Source: Streptomyces sp. NBC_00775 (GTDB taxonomy: Bacteria > Actinomycetota > Actinomycetes > Streptomycetales > Streptomycetaceae). Taken from it: a stretch of DNA of 64,000 nucleotides. The position numbers and the translations under genes were made by a program. Location: assembly GCF_036347135.1 (NCBI RefSeq), contig NZ_CP108938.1, positions 10,044,001 through 10,108,000 of the forward strand, written 5' to 3'. Below, one piece after another: positions 34,657 through 45,300 of the stretch. The notes beneath the pieces were generated by a model that worked only from the letters and a program-made list of their open reading frames with translations, made no database searches and had not been told where the DNA came from. Within the stretch, counting starts at the first letter, position 1. Each line of letters starts with the position of its first letter.

Positions 34657-35367
34657 TCAGCCCAACTGCTCGTGCAGGAAGGCCACCGTGCTCTCCCAGG
34701 CCTGCGCGGCCGACTCGGGTTCGTATACCTGCGGGCGGCCGTCATTGAAGAAGGCGTGCTGGGCGGGGTAGAGGCGGAGGTCCGGGGTGATGCCGGACTG
34801 CTGCTGGATCGCCTCGCTCAGCTGCTCCAGGTTCTCCTTCGGAATGCTCGTATCGAGCTCGCCGTAGTGACCGAGGATCTGCGCCTTCAGGCCGGAGAAG
34901 TCGGGCAGCTCGCCCTGGATCACGCCGTAGAACGGCACCGCCGCGCTGACCCGCGGGTCAGCCGCGGCCTGGTAGACGACGAAGCCGCCGCCCATGCAGA
35001 AGCCGACCGATGCCACCGTGTCCGAGGTGACCTCGGGCAGGGCCAGCAGATGGTCGACCGCGCCGGAGAGCAGCTCGACACCGCGCGACACCGGCAGTTC
35101 CTTCATCATCCGGAAGGCCTCGCCGCTGTCGTGCGCCACATTGCCGCCATAAAGGTCGGGCGCGAGGGCCACGAAGCCCTCCGCCGCGAGACGGTCCGCC
35201 ACATTCGCGATGTGGTCGGTCAGGCCCCACCACTCCTGGATGACGATCACTCCGGGGCCCTGCCCGGAAGGCGGCAGCGCCAGATAGCCGTGCGCGGTGC
35301 CCCCGGCGCTGGGGAACGTCACGTTCTGATGGGCGGGTGCTCCGGTCGACTTCGGCAGCTCGGACAT
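34657..35367 (-). CDS. Dienelactone hydrolase family protein
   Basis: 236 residues; ATG with GGAG nearby. Alpha/beta-hydrolase with the DLH signature: VIVIQEWWGLTDHIANVADRLAAEGFVALAPDLYGG (with the conserved Glu), SVGFCMGGGFV (nucleophile Cys), ILGHYGELDTSIP (Asp) and LRLYPAQHAFFND (His). Family members open dienelactones in chlorocatechol degradation, but many homologs act on unrelated esters. Followed upstream on the same strand by the BASS transporter after a 71-base gap. Confidence 0.88.
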   Translation of the reverse strand: MSELPKSTGAPAHQNVTFPSAGGTAHGYLALPPSGQGPGVIVIQEWWGLTDHIANVADRLAAEGFVALAPDLYGGNVAHDSGEAFRMMKELPVSRGVELLSGAVDHLLALPEVTSDTVASVGFCMGGGFVVYQAAADPRVSAAVPFYGVIQGELPDFSGLKAQILGHYGELDTSIPKENLEQLSEAIQQQSGITPDLRLYPAQHAFFNDGRPQVYEPESAAQAWESTVAFLHEQLG

Positions 35368-35438
35368 GTCTGTCAACTCCTGTGGAGGCAGTGTCAGGTG
35401 GGGGGCGGCGGGCCGGCCCCGAGTCGATCTCCACGATG

Positions 35439-36491
35439 TCATGCGCGCGCACGGCGCCCCCGCCCGGCCCGCACGACCACGCCCGCCGCCACCTTCTGCA
35501 GCAGGCTGTACGCGAGGACCGGCAGCAGCACATGCGGCCGGTCGGGCAGCGTCGTCGTGATGAGGACGGCGCTGGCGCTGCTGTTGTTCATCCCGCAGGC
35601 CAGCGTGACGGAGGCACCGGCGGGTGCGTCGAGACGCAGCACGCGGGCGGTGATCCGGCCCAGCGTGAACGACAGCCCGCACACCGTGGCGGCGACGGCC
35701 AGCGCGGCCACGAACAGCACCGGTTCGGGATGGCTGACGAAGGGGCCGAGGACACCGCTGGCATTGATGTACGTCAGCAGCAGCGAGCCGAGCATCGCCG
35801 CGGGGACCGCCGCGCCGAGCAGACGGTCCATGAGCCGGCGGGGCAGCGCGAGCCGGCACAGGATTCCGGCGCCGCAGGGCAGCAGGACCCCCGTGAGCGC
35901 GAAGCTGTTTCCCGCGGTCTGTGCCGTTCCGGCCAGCGTCGCCGCGTACTCGCCGCTCAGCAGCGGGCACAGAGCCGTCACGGTGACCGGAATGGTCAGG
36001 GGGCTGACGATGGTGGACGCCAGCACGAGGCCCACCGTCGTCGGCTGATCGCCGTCCCCCTTGCTGGTCCACACGGTGGCCCCGGCCGCCACGGGCATGG
36101 CCACGATCAGGATCATCGCCGCGACCAGACCGCTGCCCCCGTCACTGTCGGGGGACTGCCGCAGCGCGAACGCGACCCCCGGGATGATCAGCAGCGGTGC
36201 GACCAGATGGAGGGTGAGCCCGGTCAGCAGAGCGGTGGGGCGGCCGAGTAACGCCCGCAGCTCGTGCAGGGGCACTTGGAGACCCGCGGTGAACAGGACG
36301 AGGGACAGCAGGAAATGCGGTGTCTGGAAGGGGATTCCAAGGATTCCGGCCGCGCCGGTCGTGTGCGGGTGGCGCAGCCACAGACCCGGGGCCGGCACCG
36401 TCGTGGCGGCGAGGTAGGACACGCCGACGGCCCATCCGAGATGGCTACGGAGCAGAGTGAGGGGGGACTTCCCGCTGGTCGTGCGATGCAT
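35439..36491 (-). CDS. BASS-family (bile acid:Na+ symporter-like) transporter
   Basis: 350 residues with about ten hydrophobic segments. BASS/ArsB3-like features: FLLSLVLFTAGLQVPLHELRALLGRP, VAAMILIVAMPVAAGATVWTSKGDGD, NSFALTGVLLPCGAGI, VTLACGMNNSSASAVLI, the last matching the conserved GMxNxxxA cation/substrate motif near the C-terminus. Substrate likely an organic anion. The start (MHRTTSGKSPL) lies 47 bases inside the end of the upstream PAP2 gene, so the two are translationally coupled. Confidence 0.8.
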   Translation of the reverse strand: MHRTTSGKSPLTLLRSHLGWAVGVSYLAATTVPAPGLWLRHPHTTGAAGILGIPFQTPHFLLSLVLFTAGLQVPLHELRALLGRPTALLTGLTLHLVAPLLIIPGVAFALRQSPDSDGGSGLVAAMILIVAMPVAAGATVWTSKGDGDQPTTVGLVLASTIVSPLTIPVTVTALCPLLSGEYAATLAGTAQTAGNSFALTGVLLPCGAGILCRLALPRRLMDRLLGAAVPAAMLGSLLLTYINASGVLGPFVSHPEPVLFVAALAVAATVCGLSFTLGRITARVLRLDAPAGASVTLACGMNNSSASAVLITTTLPDRPHVLLPVLAYSLLQKVAAGVVVRAGRGRRARA

Positions 36492-37188
36492 GGCGGCGCT
36501 CTTCCGTCGTGGGACCTGGGCGGAGACGGGGCGCCGATATCGCGGACCAGGCACGGGGAGCGAAGCGTGCGAAGACGTATGTGCACAGGCTCAGCCAGCA
36601 GAGGCTGAACAGCCAGCCGCCCAGGACGTCGGAGAACCAGTGAACTCCCAGGTAGACACGGGACAGTCCGACCAGCGCGGCCCAGCAGCCGATGACCAGG
36701 ACGAGCGACTTCCTGCCGTACGCGGCTCGCGCGAGCACCGCGAGAATGAGCAGTCCGCCGGTGACGGCGGAGGTGGTGGTGTGGCCCGAGGGGAAGGACC
36801 AGCCGGAGGCGTGCGTGGCCCAGTCCGCCGTGGCGGGGCGGGGGCGGGCGACCAGGGACATCACCCCGTACCGCACGGCTTGTGCGGCGGCCAGACAGCC
36901 GAGGCAGCCGATGACGGCGAGGACGCGCTGACGCGCCGTACGACCGAGAAGGAGGCCCGCCAGGGCGACCAGGACGTACGGAACGATCCCTGTGCCGGTG
37001 TAGGTCACCCCGCGCGCCAGGGCGAGCGCCACATCCGGGCGGTGTCCCACCGACCAGGAGGTGAGGTCCTCGTCGCCGAACAGAGGGTCGCCGTCCCGGC
37101 CGCTCAGGATCAGTGTCAGCAGCACGAACGCGATCGTGCTCCCCACCGCCGTCGAACCGGCGAGATCCGTGGCGTCCTCGCGCTTCAC
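36445..37188 (-). CDS. PAP2-superfamily membrane phosphatase
   Basis: 247 residues, about six membrane helices. The three phosphatase motifs are present: ARPRP (C1 variant of KxxxxxxRP), PSGHTTTS (C2) and SRVYLGVHWFSDVLGG (C3). Acts on an isoprenoid or lipid phosphate at the outer membrane face, for example undecaprenyl pyrophosphate. The C-terminal 35 residues are hydrophilic and overlap the BASS gene. Tandem BlaI/MecI-type palindromes 60 bases upstream point to regulation by a BlaI-family repressor, as often found with actinomycete PAP2 genes. Confidence 0.88.
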   Translation of the reverse strand: MKREDATDLAGSTAVGSTIAFVLLTLILSGRDGDPLFGDEDLTSWSVGHRPDVALALARGVTYTGTGIVPYVLVALAGLLLGRTARQRVLAVIGCLGCLAAAQAVRYGVMSLVARPRPATADWATHASGWSFPSGHTTTSAVTGGLLILAVLARAAYGRKSLVLVIGCWAALVGLSRVYLGVHWFSDVLGGWLFSLCWLSLCTYVFARFAPRAWSAISAPRLRPGPTTEERRHASHDQREVPPHSAP

Positions 37189-37245
37189 GGCAGGGTCCCC
37201 CTTTCACGCTGGGCGCGCGGGCGCACAGGAGACCGCGTCCGCGCT

Positions 37246-37282
37246 GACTACAGTTCTGTAGTCGGTCTACAAAACTGTAGAC
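37246..37282. promoter_or_regulatory. Tandem BlaI/MecI-like operators
   Basis: GACTACAGTTCTGTAGTC (37246-37263) is a perfect 18-bp palindrome; GTCTACAAAACTGTAGAC (37265-37282) is nearly perfect. Both have the TACA..TGTA core of BlaI/MecI/CopY operators and are one base apart, about 19 bp centre to centre. They precede the PAP2-BASS pair; no BlaI gene is in the window. Confidence 0.75.
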
Positions 37283-37413
37283 GAGGGTGCAGCCGAGATC
37301 GTTCCCGGTGCGGCCGAACGGATGGGCTCCGGCGCTCGCCGCTTCCGCCGCAACCGGACCACTCCGCGGGATGCCGTACCCTACGTGTTACGTATAACCC
37401 TGGAGAGGTTCCG

Positions 37414-37806
37414 ATGAGACGCATCGCCCTGGTCACCCTCGTCGTCGACGACTACGACGAGGCGATCCGCCACTACACCGAAGCCCTCGGATTCCGCCTT
37501 GTCGAGGACACGCCGCGTCCCGACGGCTCCCGCTGGGTCGTCGTCGAGCCGGGCCCGGAGGGCAGCGGCAGCGGCCTGCTGCTGGCCAGGGCCAAGGACG
37601 AGGCGCAGCGCGGCCGGGTCGGCGACCAGACCGGCGGGCGCGTGGGCTTCTTCCTGCACACCGACGACTTCGCCCGCGACCATGCACGGATGCTCGCCGC
37701 GGGCGTGACCTTCCTGGAGGAGCCGCGCCACGAGCCGTACGGCTCGGTCGTCGTCTTCCAGGACCTGTACGGAAACCGCTGGGACCTGCTGCAGCCCGCC
37801 CAGTAG
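37414..37806 (+). CDS. VOC-family (glyoxalase/bleomycin-resistance-like) protein
   Basis: 130 residues, ATG after TGGAGAGG. Single VOC domain made of two beta-alpha-beta-beta-beta halves: [28 protein letters not shown] and [32 protein letters not shown], ending [13 protein letters not shown] with the metal-ligand Glu position replaced by Asp/Asp. Likely a small-molecule-binding or lyase protein. A short palindrome TACGT-GTT-ACGTA with an ATAACC-like -10 lies 20 bases upstream. Adenosine deaminase follows after 44 bases. Confidence 0.82.
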   Translation: MRRIALVTLVVDDYDEAIRHYTEALGFRLVEDTPRPDGSRWVVVEPGPEGSGSGLLLARAKDEAQRGRVGDQTGGRVGFFLHTDDFARDHARMLAAGVTFLEEPRHEPYGSVVVFQDLYGNRWDLLQPAQ

Positions 37807-37850
37807 CCAGACCTCCCGCCCCAGAGACAACCTGCCGAGGAAAGACACGC

Positions 37851-38915
37851 ATGACCGCGCCCCGCATCGACATCGACACCATCCGCCGCCTCCCCAAGGC
37901 CGTGCTGCACGACCACCTCGACGGCGGTCTGCGCCCCACCACCCTCGTGGAGCTCGCGGAGACGGTCGGCCACACCCTGCCCACCACCGATCCGCAGGCG
38001 CTGGCCGACTGGTACTACGAGGCCGCCAACTCCGGTGACCTGGTGCGCTACATAGCCACCTTCGAGCACACCCTCGCCGTGATGCAGACCCGCGAGGGCC
38101 TGCTGCGCACCGCCGAGGAGTACGTGCTCGACCTCGCCGAGGACGGCGTCGTCTACGGCGAGGTCCGCTACGCGCCCGAGCTGAACACGCAGGGCGGGCT
38201 CACGATGAGCGAGGTCGTCGAGACAGTCCAGGAGGGCCTCGCCGCCGGTATGGCGAAGGCCGCGGCCGCGGGCACCCCGGTCCGCGTCGGCACCCTGCTG
38301 TGCGGCATGCGCATGTTCGACCGGGTTCGCGAGGCGGCCGACCTGGCCGTCGCCTTCCGGGACGCGGGTGTCGTCGGCTTCGACATCGCCGGGGCCGAGG
38401 ACGGCTTCCCGCCCGCCGACCACCTGGCCGCCTTCGAGCACCTGCGCGGCGAGAGCGTCCCGTTCACCATCCACGCCGGTGAGGCGCACGGCCTGCCGAG
38501 CATCCACCAGGCCCTTCAGGTCTGCGGCGCCCAGCGCATCGGGCACGGCGTGCGCATCACCGAGGACATCGTCGACGGCAAGCTCGGCCGCCTCGCGGGC
38601 TGGGTGCGCGACCGCCGTATCGCCCTGGAGATGTGCCCCACGTCCAACCTCCAGACGGGCGCGGCCACCTCCATCGCCGAGCACCCCATCACCGCCCTGC
38701 GCGACCTGGGCTTCCGCGTCACCCTCAACACCGACAACCGTCTGGTGTCGGGCACGACGATGACCCGCGAGATGTCGCTGCTGGTCGAGGAGGCGGGCTG
38801 GAGCGTCGAGGACCTGCGCACGGTCACGGTCAACGCGATCAAGAGCGCGTTCATCCCGTTCGACGAGCGCAACGCCCTCATCGAGGACGTCGTGCTTCCC
38901 GGCTACGCCCTCTGA
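37851..38915 (+). CDS. add: Adenosine deaminase
   Basis: 354 residues, ATG after GAGGAAAG. Metal-dependent amidohydrolase: [11 protein letters not shown] (HxH zinc ligands), [10 protein letters not shown] (His and catalytic Glu), RIGHGVRI (His), [13 protein letters not shown] and [12 protein letters not shown] with the zinc Asp. Hydrolyses adenosine to inosine and ammonia for purine salvage. Full length. Convergent with the DinB gene, overlapping it by 13 bases. Confidence 0.95.
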   Translation: MTAPRIDIDTIRRLPKAVLHDHLDGGLRPTTLVELAETVGHTLPTTDPQALADWYYEAANSGDLVRYIATFEHTLAVMQTREGLLRTAEEYVLDLAEDGVVYGEVRYAPELNTQGGLTMSEVVETVQEGLAAGMAKAAAAGTPVRVGTLLCGMRMFDRVREAADLAVAFRDAGVVGFDIAGAEDGFPPADHLAAFEHLRGESVPFTIHAGEAHGLPSIHQALQVCGAQRIGHGVRITEDIVDGKLGRLAGWVRDRRIALEMCPTSNLQTGAATSIAEHPITALRDLGFRVTLNTDNRLVSGTTMTREMSLLVEEAGWSVEDLRTVTVNAIKSAFIPFDERNALIEDVVLPGYAL

Positions 38916-39412
38916 AGCAGCCCCCGTACATAGGCGGCCTGTCCGACGTGCTGCAGATCGTCGGACAGGACGCTGACCAGCCGTACGCCCAGGCTGACCG
39001 GGGGATCCCAGCGCTCGTCCACGATGCGCTCGAAGTCCTTGGCGGTCAGCCCGCGCACGAACCCCAGCGTCTGCTCGTGCGCGGCGTCGTAGTACCCGGT
39101 CAGCAGCTCACCGGAGTCGACCCGCACCTTGGCGACCTTCGCGGGGCTGTGGCCGTACCCCGTGTCGCGGTGGGGCAGATCGAGCCCGAAGCGCTTCTCC
39201 CAGCCCTGGGCCGGCCAGACCTGGTCGAGCCCGGCGGCGTCGGCGACATGGTCGTCCTGGATCCGGGTGAGATGCCAGATCAGCCATGAAATGGGGTTGG
39301 TGCCTTCGGCGGGAGCGGCGTTGAGCTGGTCCGGGGCCAGACCCTCGACGGCGGCATGGACTTCTTCCTGGATGCGGCTGAACGCGTCGATGAGGATGTC
39401 CTTTGCATGCAT
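38903..39412 (-). CDS. DinB-family protein
   Basis: 169 residues; start ATG reading [17 protein letters not shown]. Four-helix DinB/DUF664 bundle with the three-His metal site: [17 protein letters not shown], a central DDAAHEQTL and [12 protein letters not shown]. Members are thiol- or mycothiol-dependent transferases or of unknown role; [11 protein letters not shown] is close to the mycothiol-transferase type. Single gene between two larger ones. Confidence 0.85.
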   Translation of the reverse strand: MHAKDILIDAFSRIQEEVHAAVEGLAPDQLNAAPAEGTNPISWLIWHLTRIQDDHVADAAGLDQVWPAQGWEKRFGLDLPHRDTGYGHSPAKVAKVRVDSGELLTGYYDAAHEQTLGFVRGLTAKDFERIVDERWDPPVSLGVRLVSVLSDDLQHVGQAAYVRGLLQRA

Positions 39413-39439
39413 GCGTCCACCATCGCGCATGGCGGTCCT

Positions 39440-40927
39440 TCACGCGTCCGGAATCCAGCTTCCGTGGAAGCCGAGCGGCACCCGGCCCGGCAGATGGATC
39501 CGGGCGACCGGCTCGCCGGTGAAGTCCTGGGCGGCCAGGATCACCAGGTCGGCGGCCCCGCGGTCGGGGTTGTGGACGTACGCGATCGCATAGCCGTCGT
39601 CCTCGGCCCGCGCCCCCTGTGACGGCACGAAGACGGCTTCCCCCGCGGCGGCGTCCCGCGGCAGCCGGTGGACCTGCGTGGTCCCGCGGCACAGGTCGTG
39701 CTTGATCAGCGCATTGCCGAAGGCGCGGTCGGGCGGGTTCCCGTCGAGTGTCAGATACGCCAGCGTCATGTCGGCGGCGGCCGCCGTGTAGGCGTACCGG
39801 TGCCGCCGGGACACCAACTCCTCGCGTATACGCGGGAACTCCTGCGGGCGGTCGTCGATCGTCCTGGTGCGTACGCGGCCGTGCGCCACGTCGATCGTCC
39901 ACCGCTGGAGCGAGGCGGTGCCCGCCCCGTAGGGCCCGTCGGAGCCGCGGCCGGCGACATAGAAGGGGGCCGGGTAGGTCGTCATGTCGACGACCACGGA
40001 CGAGCCTTCGTCGTACGCGTTCAGGGTGTGCGAGTAGTAGACCGGATCGACCTCGAACCAGCGGACCTCGCCACCGGCACGCGGCAGCAGGCCGACCCGC
40101 GTCGGGTGCTTCTCGTTCCAGACGTACGGCACGATGTCGCCCCGCTCGGCCCCCGCGGGGTCGAAGGTGATGGGCAGGTCGAAGATCACGACGTACTTCT
40201 CGGTGAGCGCGAAGTCGTGCATCATCGGCGCGTCCGCCACCGGGATCCTCGTGGTCCGTACGAGCCGGCCCGTGTGGTCGATGACCTGGTGTCGGACGTG
40301 GTCCCAGGCCGGGTAGTAGGCGATCGCGTGCAGCTCGCCGGCCGCCGCGTCGAACTTGGTGTGCGCGGTGAAGGCCCCCTTGAGGGTGGAGCGGAAGTCG
40401 TACGTGCCCACCGTGTTGAGCTCGTGGTCGAGTTCGTACGGCAGCGGCCCGCTCTCCTGGAGCGCCAGGATCCGTCCCTTGTACCCGATCACATGGGTGT
40501 TGCAGGGGAAGTCGTCCGGCGGGACGGGCCCGGGGTACGGCTCGCCGAGCTTCTTGGCCACGGAGGCCGAGCGGACCCAGCGGTTGCGGTACCACTCGGC
40601 GCGGCCCTCGCGCAGCCGCACGCCGTGCACCATGCCGTCGCCGAGCATCCAGTGGTGGGCACGCGGGTCCTCAAGTCCCAGGACATTGGGGCCGTTTCGG
40701 AGGAAGCGGCCGTTCAGCTCACGGGGGATCCGGCCGGTGACCGGCAGATCGAACGCCGTCAGCTCCTCGGTGACGGGCTTGAACGCGCCCTCCAGGAAAG
40801 GGAATTGGTGCGTGTCCTGTGCGCGGGGTCCGGCTGTCGCAGCCCGGCCGCTCACGCCACCGACGAGCCCCGCGGCCGCCGTGACCGCCGCGCCCCGCAG
40901 TACCGTGCGCCGTGTGTGATCCGTCAT
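39440..40927 (-). CDS. Carotenoid oxygenase family protein, TAT-exported
   Basis: 495 residues. N-terminal twin-arginine signal (HTRRTVLRGAAVTAAAGLVGG). Seven-bladed propeller of the carotenoid-cleavage/lignostilbene dioxygenase family with four Fe-ligand His: in FTAHTKFD, PMMHDFALTEKY, YYSHTLNAYD and the C-terminal LGFHGSWIPDA. Also GRFLRNGPN, HHWMLGDGMVHG. Cleaves a double bond in a carotenoid or stilbene. Export is unusual for carotenoid cleavage and favours an aromatic or lignin-derived substrate. A LysR gene follows upstream on the same strand after 99 bases. Confidence 0.9.
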   Translation of the reverse strand: MTDHTRRTVLRGAAVTAAAGLVGGVSGRAATAGPRAQDTHQFPFLEGAFKPVTEELTAFDLPVTGRIPRELNGRFLRNGPNVLGLEDPRAHHWMLGDGMVHGVRLREGRAEWYRNRWVRSASVAKKLGEPYPGPVPPDDFPCNTHVIGYKGRILALQESGPLPYELDHELNTVGTYDFRSTLKGAFTAHTKFDAAAGELHAIAYYPAWDHVRHQVIDHTGRLVRTTRIPVADAPMMHDFALTEKYVVIFDLPITFDPAGAERGDIVPYVWNEKHPTRVGLLPRAGGEVRWFEVDPVYYSHTLNAYDEGSSVVVDMTTYPAPFYVAGRGSDGPYGAGTASLQRWTIDVAHGRVRTRTIDDRPQEFPRIREELVSRRHRYAYTAAAADMTLAYLTLDGNPPDRAFGNALIKHDLCRGTTQVHRLPRDAAAGEAVFVPSQGARAEDDGYAIAYVHNPDRGAADLVILAAQDFTGEPVARIHLPGRVPLGFHGSWIPDA

Positions 40928-41026
40928 CTCCGTACTCCTGCCTCGCAGTTCTCGTGCTGGACATCCACGAGTCTGCGGCGGGCCAGCGGCCCGGTCAGGA
41001 GTGCTGGAGCCCCTCTGGGGGTGGTG

Positions 41027-41917
41027 TCAGACCCCCTCTTCAAAGGTGTCGAGGAGCGCCATCAGCGCCCGCGCCGCCGGACTGGTGGCCTCCGGCGGCG
41101 GCAGCATGGCGACGGTCTCGTACACCGCCTCGCCGGTGCCCTTCAGGGGGAGCGCGGTGAGCCCCTCGCGCTTGTGGCGGAAGTGGCGCGGTACGACGGC
41201 GATGCCGAGGTTCTCGTCGATCAGGTCGAGGAGGCTGTGCACGTCGTTCACCTCCAGTGAGACCGTCCGCCGCACACCCGCCGCCGCGAAGGCCGCGTCG
41301 GTGGTGCGCCGCGGCCCCCAGTCCGGGTGGAAGTCGACGAAGGTCTCGCCGCTCAGGTCCTCCGGCGTGAACGCGACGCCCGCCGTGGCGAGCCGGTGGG
41401 ACGGGTGGCACAGCACGGTCATCGGCTCGCTGGCCAGCGACACGGACCGCAGCTGGTCGGTGTCCGCCTGCGTGCGATAGGCGAAGGCCAGGTCCAGGCG
41501 CCCGGCGGCGACCTCCTCCGCCAGCTCGCCCGACCCCGCCTGCCGCAGCCGGACCTCCACATCCGGGTGACACCGCCGGAAAGCGGCGAGCAGCCCCGCC
41601 ACATGCACACCCGCGATGCACTGCTCGGTACCCAGCGCCAGCGTCCCGCGCAGCACGCCCTGCACGGCCGCCACCGCCTCATGGGCCGCCCGCACCTGAG
41701 CCAGGATCCGCACCGCCTCGCCCAGCAGCGCCCGCCCGGCCTCCGTGAGCGTCACCCGGCGGGTCGTCCGCACGAACAGCGGGGTCTGGAGCTCCCGCTC
41801 CAGCGCCCGGATCGAGGCCGAAAGGCCCGACTGGGACACCAGCAACCGCTCGGCGGCCCGGGTGAAGTGCTGGTCCTCGGCGACGGCGACGAAGTGCTGA
41901 AGGTGGCGCAGTTCCAT
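41027..41917 (-). CDS. LysR-family transcriptional regulator
   Basis: 296 residues. N-terminal HTH (MELRHLQHFVAVAEDQHFTRAAERLLVSQSGLSASIRALERELQ, with FVRTTRRVTLTEAG) and a C-terminal two-lobe effector domain (GTLALGTEQCIAGVHVAGLL, LDLAFAYRTQADTDQL, MTVLCHPSHRLA, LGIAVVPRHFRH). Same direction as the downstream carotenoid oxygenase gene, which is a likely target or co-transcribed partner. Confidence 0.9.
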   Translation of the reverse strand: MELRHLQHFVAVAEDQHFTRAAERLLVSQSGLSASIRALERELQTPLFVRTTRRVTLTEAGRALLGEAVRILAQVRAAHEAVAAVQGVLRGTLALGTEQCIAGVHVAGLLAAFRRCHPDVEVRLRQAGSGELAEEVAAGRLDLAFAYRTQADTDQLRSVSLASEPMTVLCHPSHRLATAGVAFTPEDLSGETFVDFHPDWGPRRTTDAAFAAAGVRRTVSLEVNDVHSLLDLIDENLGIAVVPRHFRHKREGLTALPLKGTGEAVYETVAMLPPPEATSPAARALMALLDTFEEGV

Positions 41918-42011
41918 CGGACTCCTCCCTCGGGACCGTGTGGCTTCGCTCCGCGCAATGGTAGAGCCGGGCTCTGTGCGGCCCGGCGGCCGATCCCCCG
42001 GAGCCGTGTGA

Positions 42012-42221
42012 TCACCGGGCTCCGACCAGGGAAGCCAGCGCGGCCGTGACGGTCGCGGCGAGCGTGAGGGTCGCGGCGAAGGCGATCGCGGCGCGGGTCA
42101 CCGCGGTGGGGTACGTGGCCCGGTCCCGGCGGGCGAGGTAGCCGGCCCCCGCTCCCGCCAGTGCGGCGACCACGAGCACGAGAGCACAGGCGATGACGAT
42201 CAGGACAGTGTGGTCGGACAC
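42012..42221 (-). CDS. Small two-helix membrane protein
   Basis: 69 residues from GTG with GGAGG at proper spacing (reading SDHTVLIVIACALVLVVAALAG). Two hydrophobic helices separated by a basic loop (LARRDRATYPTAVTRAA). No family recognised. It is divergent from the large ATPase gene, the starts being 134 bases apart. Confidence 0.65.
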   Translation of the reverse strand: MSDHTVLIVIACALVLVVAALAGAGAGYLARRDRATYPTAVTRAAIAFAATLTLAATVTAALASLVGAR

Positions 42222-42355
42222 GGCGTCGTTCCTCCGAAGCGCTGCGGGTGTTACCGCTGTGGAATCTCGCGAAGAAATTGTTCGCCGGGGACCGGCCGGG
42301 CGATGATGAACACCGACGAACACGCAGGACGACGGCTGAGGGTGGGCGCCGCGCA

Positions 42356-45300
42356 GTGGCGGGGGAATTCAACGATCCGGCGAGCGCACGCGCCGAGTTG
42401 CGCAGCCGACTGGAAACCGGCAGGGCCGCGGCAGGTGTCACCATCACCCAGCTCGCACGACGTGCCGGCCTCGGGCGCACCACGGTCAGCGAGGCATTCA
42501 GCGCCTCCGCGTCCGCGCTCGTCCCCTCCGCGCAGACCGTCGGCGCCCTCGCCGCCGCTCTCGGCCTGGTACCCCGTCCCCTGCTCGACCTGCGGGCCGC
42601 AGCGTGCGAGACCGGACCGTCGGCACCCGGCCGAGCGGCGGGGCAGGGTGGGATGGGGCGGCCGATCAAGGACTGGAACCCGCACGACCTCGAAGTCCAT
42701 CCCGCCGTCGAAGTCGCCGACGATCCGATCGATCACGCACCGGCCGACGGAGCCGCGTCGCACCGAAGGACGGGAGCGCTGCCCCGCTACGTTCGCCGCG
42801 GGCACGACGCGGTACTCGCCGGCCTCGTCGACGCGGCCATGGCGGGCAGCAGTCGTATGGCCGTGCTGGTCGGGTCCTCGTCGACGGGCAAGACCCGGGC
42901 CTGCTGGGAGGCCGTCCAGCCCCTGGCCGAGCAGGGCTGGCTGCTGTGGCATCCCTTCGACCCCGGTCGTGTCGAGGCCGCGCTGGCCGGCCTGGAACGC
43001 GTGGCGCCGCGCACGGTGATCTGGCTCAACGAGGCCCAGCACTACCTCGGCGCGGTTGAGGGACTGGGCGAACGCATGGCCGCGGCACTGCACTCCCTGC
43101 TCACCGATCCAGGACGCGGGCCGGTCCTGGTCCTCGGCACGCTGTGGCCCGAGTACGCCCACGCGTTCACCGCCCGGCCCGATGCCGGGGAACCGGATCG
43201 GCACTCCCGGGTGCGGGAGCTGCTCGCCGGGCGGCAGATCCCGGTGCAGGACAGCTTCGACAGTGCCGACATCCTCGCGGCGCAGGGTCTGGCCGCCGGG
43301 GGCGACCGGCAGTTGGCCCACGCCCTGAAGCATGTGGGCGACGGCAGGCTGACACAGTTCCTGGCCGGGGCGCCCGAACTGATGCATCGTTACCGCACCG
43401 CGTCACCGGCCGCGCGGGCCCTCCTCCATGCGGCCATCGACGCTCGCCGACTCGGTACGGGCCTCCACCTGCCGGCGGCCTTCCTGGCCCACGCGGCGGA
43501 GGACTATCTCGCCGAGACCGAGTGGAACACGCTCGGCGACGACTGGCTCGAACGGGCACTGGCGGAGGCCGGCAGGGCCGTCCACGGCGACCTCGCCCCG
43601 CTGAACCCCGTGCGTCGCGAGCGTCCGAGCAGGTGGGTACCCGGTGCGCCCAGGAACGTCCGCCCCTCACAACCGTCCTACCGACTCGCCGACTACCTGG
43701 AGCAGCAAGGGCGTGTCGAACGGCATCACCTGTGCCCTCCGGCGTCGTTCTGGGAGGCCGCGCACGATCACCTCACCAGCCCGGACGACATCGAGAGGCT
43801 CTCGGGAGCGGCATCCCGGCGCAGACGCGACCAATGGGCCCAGCACCTTGAGATCAGGGCAGCCGAAGCCGGGAGCGTCGCAGCTACGGCCCGTCGTGCC
43901 GCCGCCCGCAAGAAGGCCGGACACCACGAGGTCGCCGAGCGACTGGCCCAGCGGGTAATCGACGCCGACGGAGTGTCCGGCCTGCTGCTTCTCGTACAGG
44001 CATGGGGGCAGGCGGGGGACTTCGACGGGGCCGAGCGTTTCGCCCGGCGGGCCTTGGCCGCAGGCGACGCCGGGCCCATCGGTGAACTGGCCGCCCTGCG
44101 GGAGAAGACAGGGGACCAGGCAAGCGCGGAACGTCTCGCCGAAGAGACCGTCGCGGCGGGCGAGAGCCACGCGGTGGAACGCCTCGTGCGGGCCCGGGAG
44201 AGGGCGGGGGACCGCTCAGGCGCCGAACGTCTGGCGCAAGTGGCCCTCGCCGCAGGTGACTCCGAGCCCATGTACATGCTCGCGCTGACACGGGGGAGCC
44301 GCGCGAGGAAATCCGGAACCAAGGTCTCCCGCGAGGAACTGGCCGGAAACATCGCTGAGGCCGTGCGTCTGTCGCAGATGGCGGCCGCTGCGGGCAACCT
44401 CGGGGCTGTCGGCTTTCTCGCGGTGGTGTGGTCGGTGGCGGGGCCGTCGGACGAGGCCAGGAGCTGGGAGGAGAAGGCCGTCGAGGCTGGGGACACGAGT
44501 GCGTTGTTTCGACGGGCCCGCAGCTTGCGGGAGGCGGGGGACCATGCCGGTGCCAGAGTCTTCGCCCAACGGGCTGTCGCTTCCGGGGAAAGCTCGGTCA
44601 AGGGGGTGCTCGAGGAACTGGCCGAAGGGGACGAGGACCCCGACGGCGCGATGCGCTTCGCTCGTCTGCTCGCGGATGTCGGCAGCGCTCATGCCCTCGT
44701 CTGGATCGCCCGCAGGCATGAGAACGCGGGGGACCATGACGCGGCCGAACACCACGCACAGCTGGCCGTGGAGGCCGGCGCCTTCTGGGTCTGGGGTGAA
44801 CTCGCCGCCGCCCGTGCGGCTGCCGGAGATCCCGAAGGAGCGGAAAGCACCGCACGGCGGGGCCCGGGTGGGGAGGCAACCTGGGCGCTGGGGCGCCTGG
44901 CACTCATGCGCGAGGCGGCCGGAGACCACGACGGCGCCGAACGCCTGGCGCGCGAGGCGTTGATTTGCGGCGACGAGTTCGCCCTTGCCAGCCTCACCGT
45001 CACCCGTGAGGCGGCCGGGGACCATACGAAGGCGGAGAGCCTGGCACGGCTGGCAGCCGACACCGGCCGCCCCTTCCTGTTGCTGAGGCTCGCGCACATG
45101 CGCAACGGCCTCGACGGCGACCGAGCCCCTGTCCAGCGGCGCTTCTCCAGCCGGATCCCGGGAGTCGGCGCGGATTCCCTGATCCGGCTGGGGTTGATGT
45201 CCGGGCTGTCCGGGTACCGCGCCGCCATCGAGCATCTCGCCCGGCAGGCCGCCGACGCAGGACACCACGATGCCTCGGCCCTCGTGGGACTGTGGAACGC

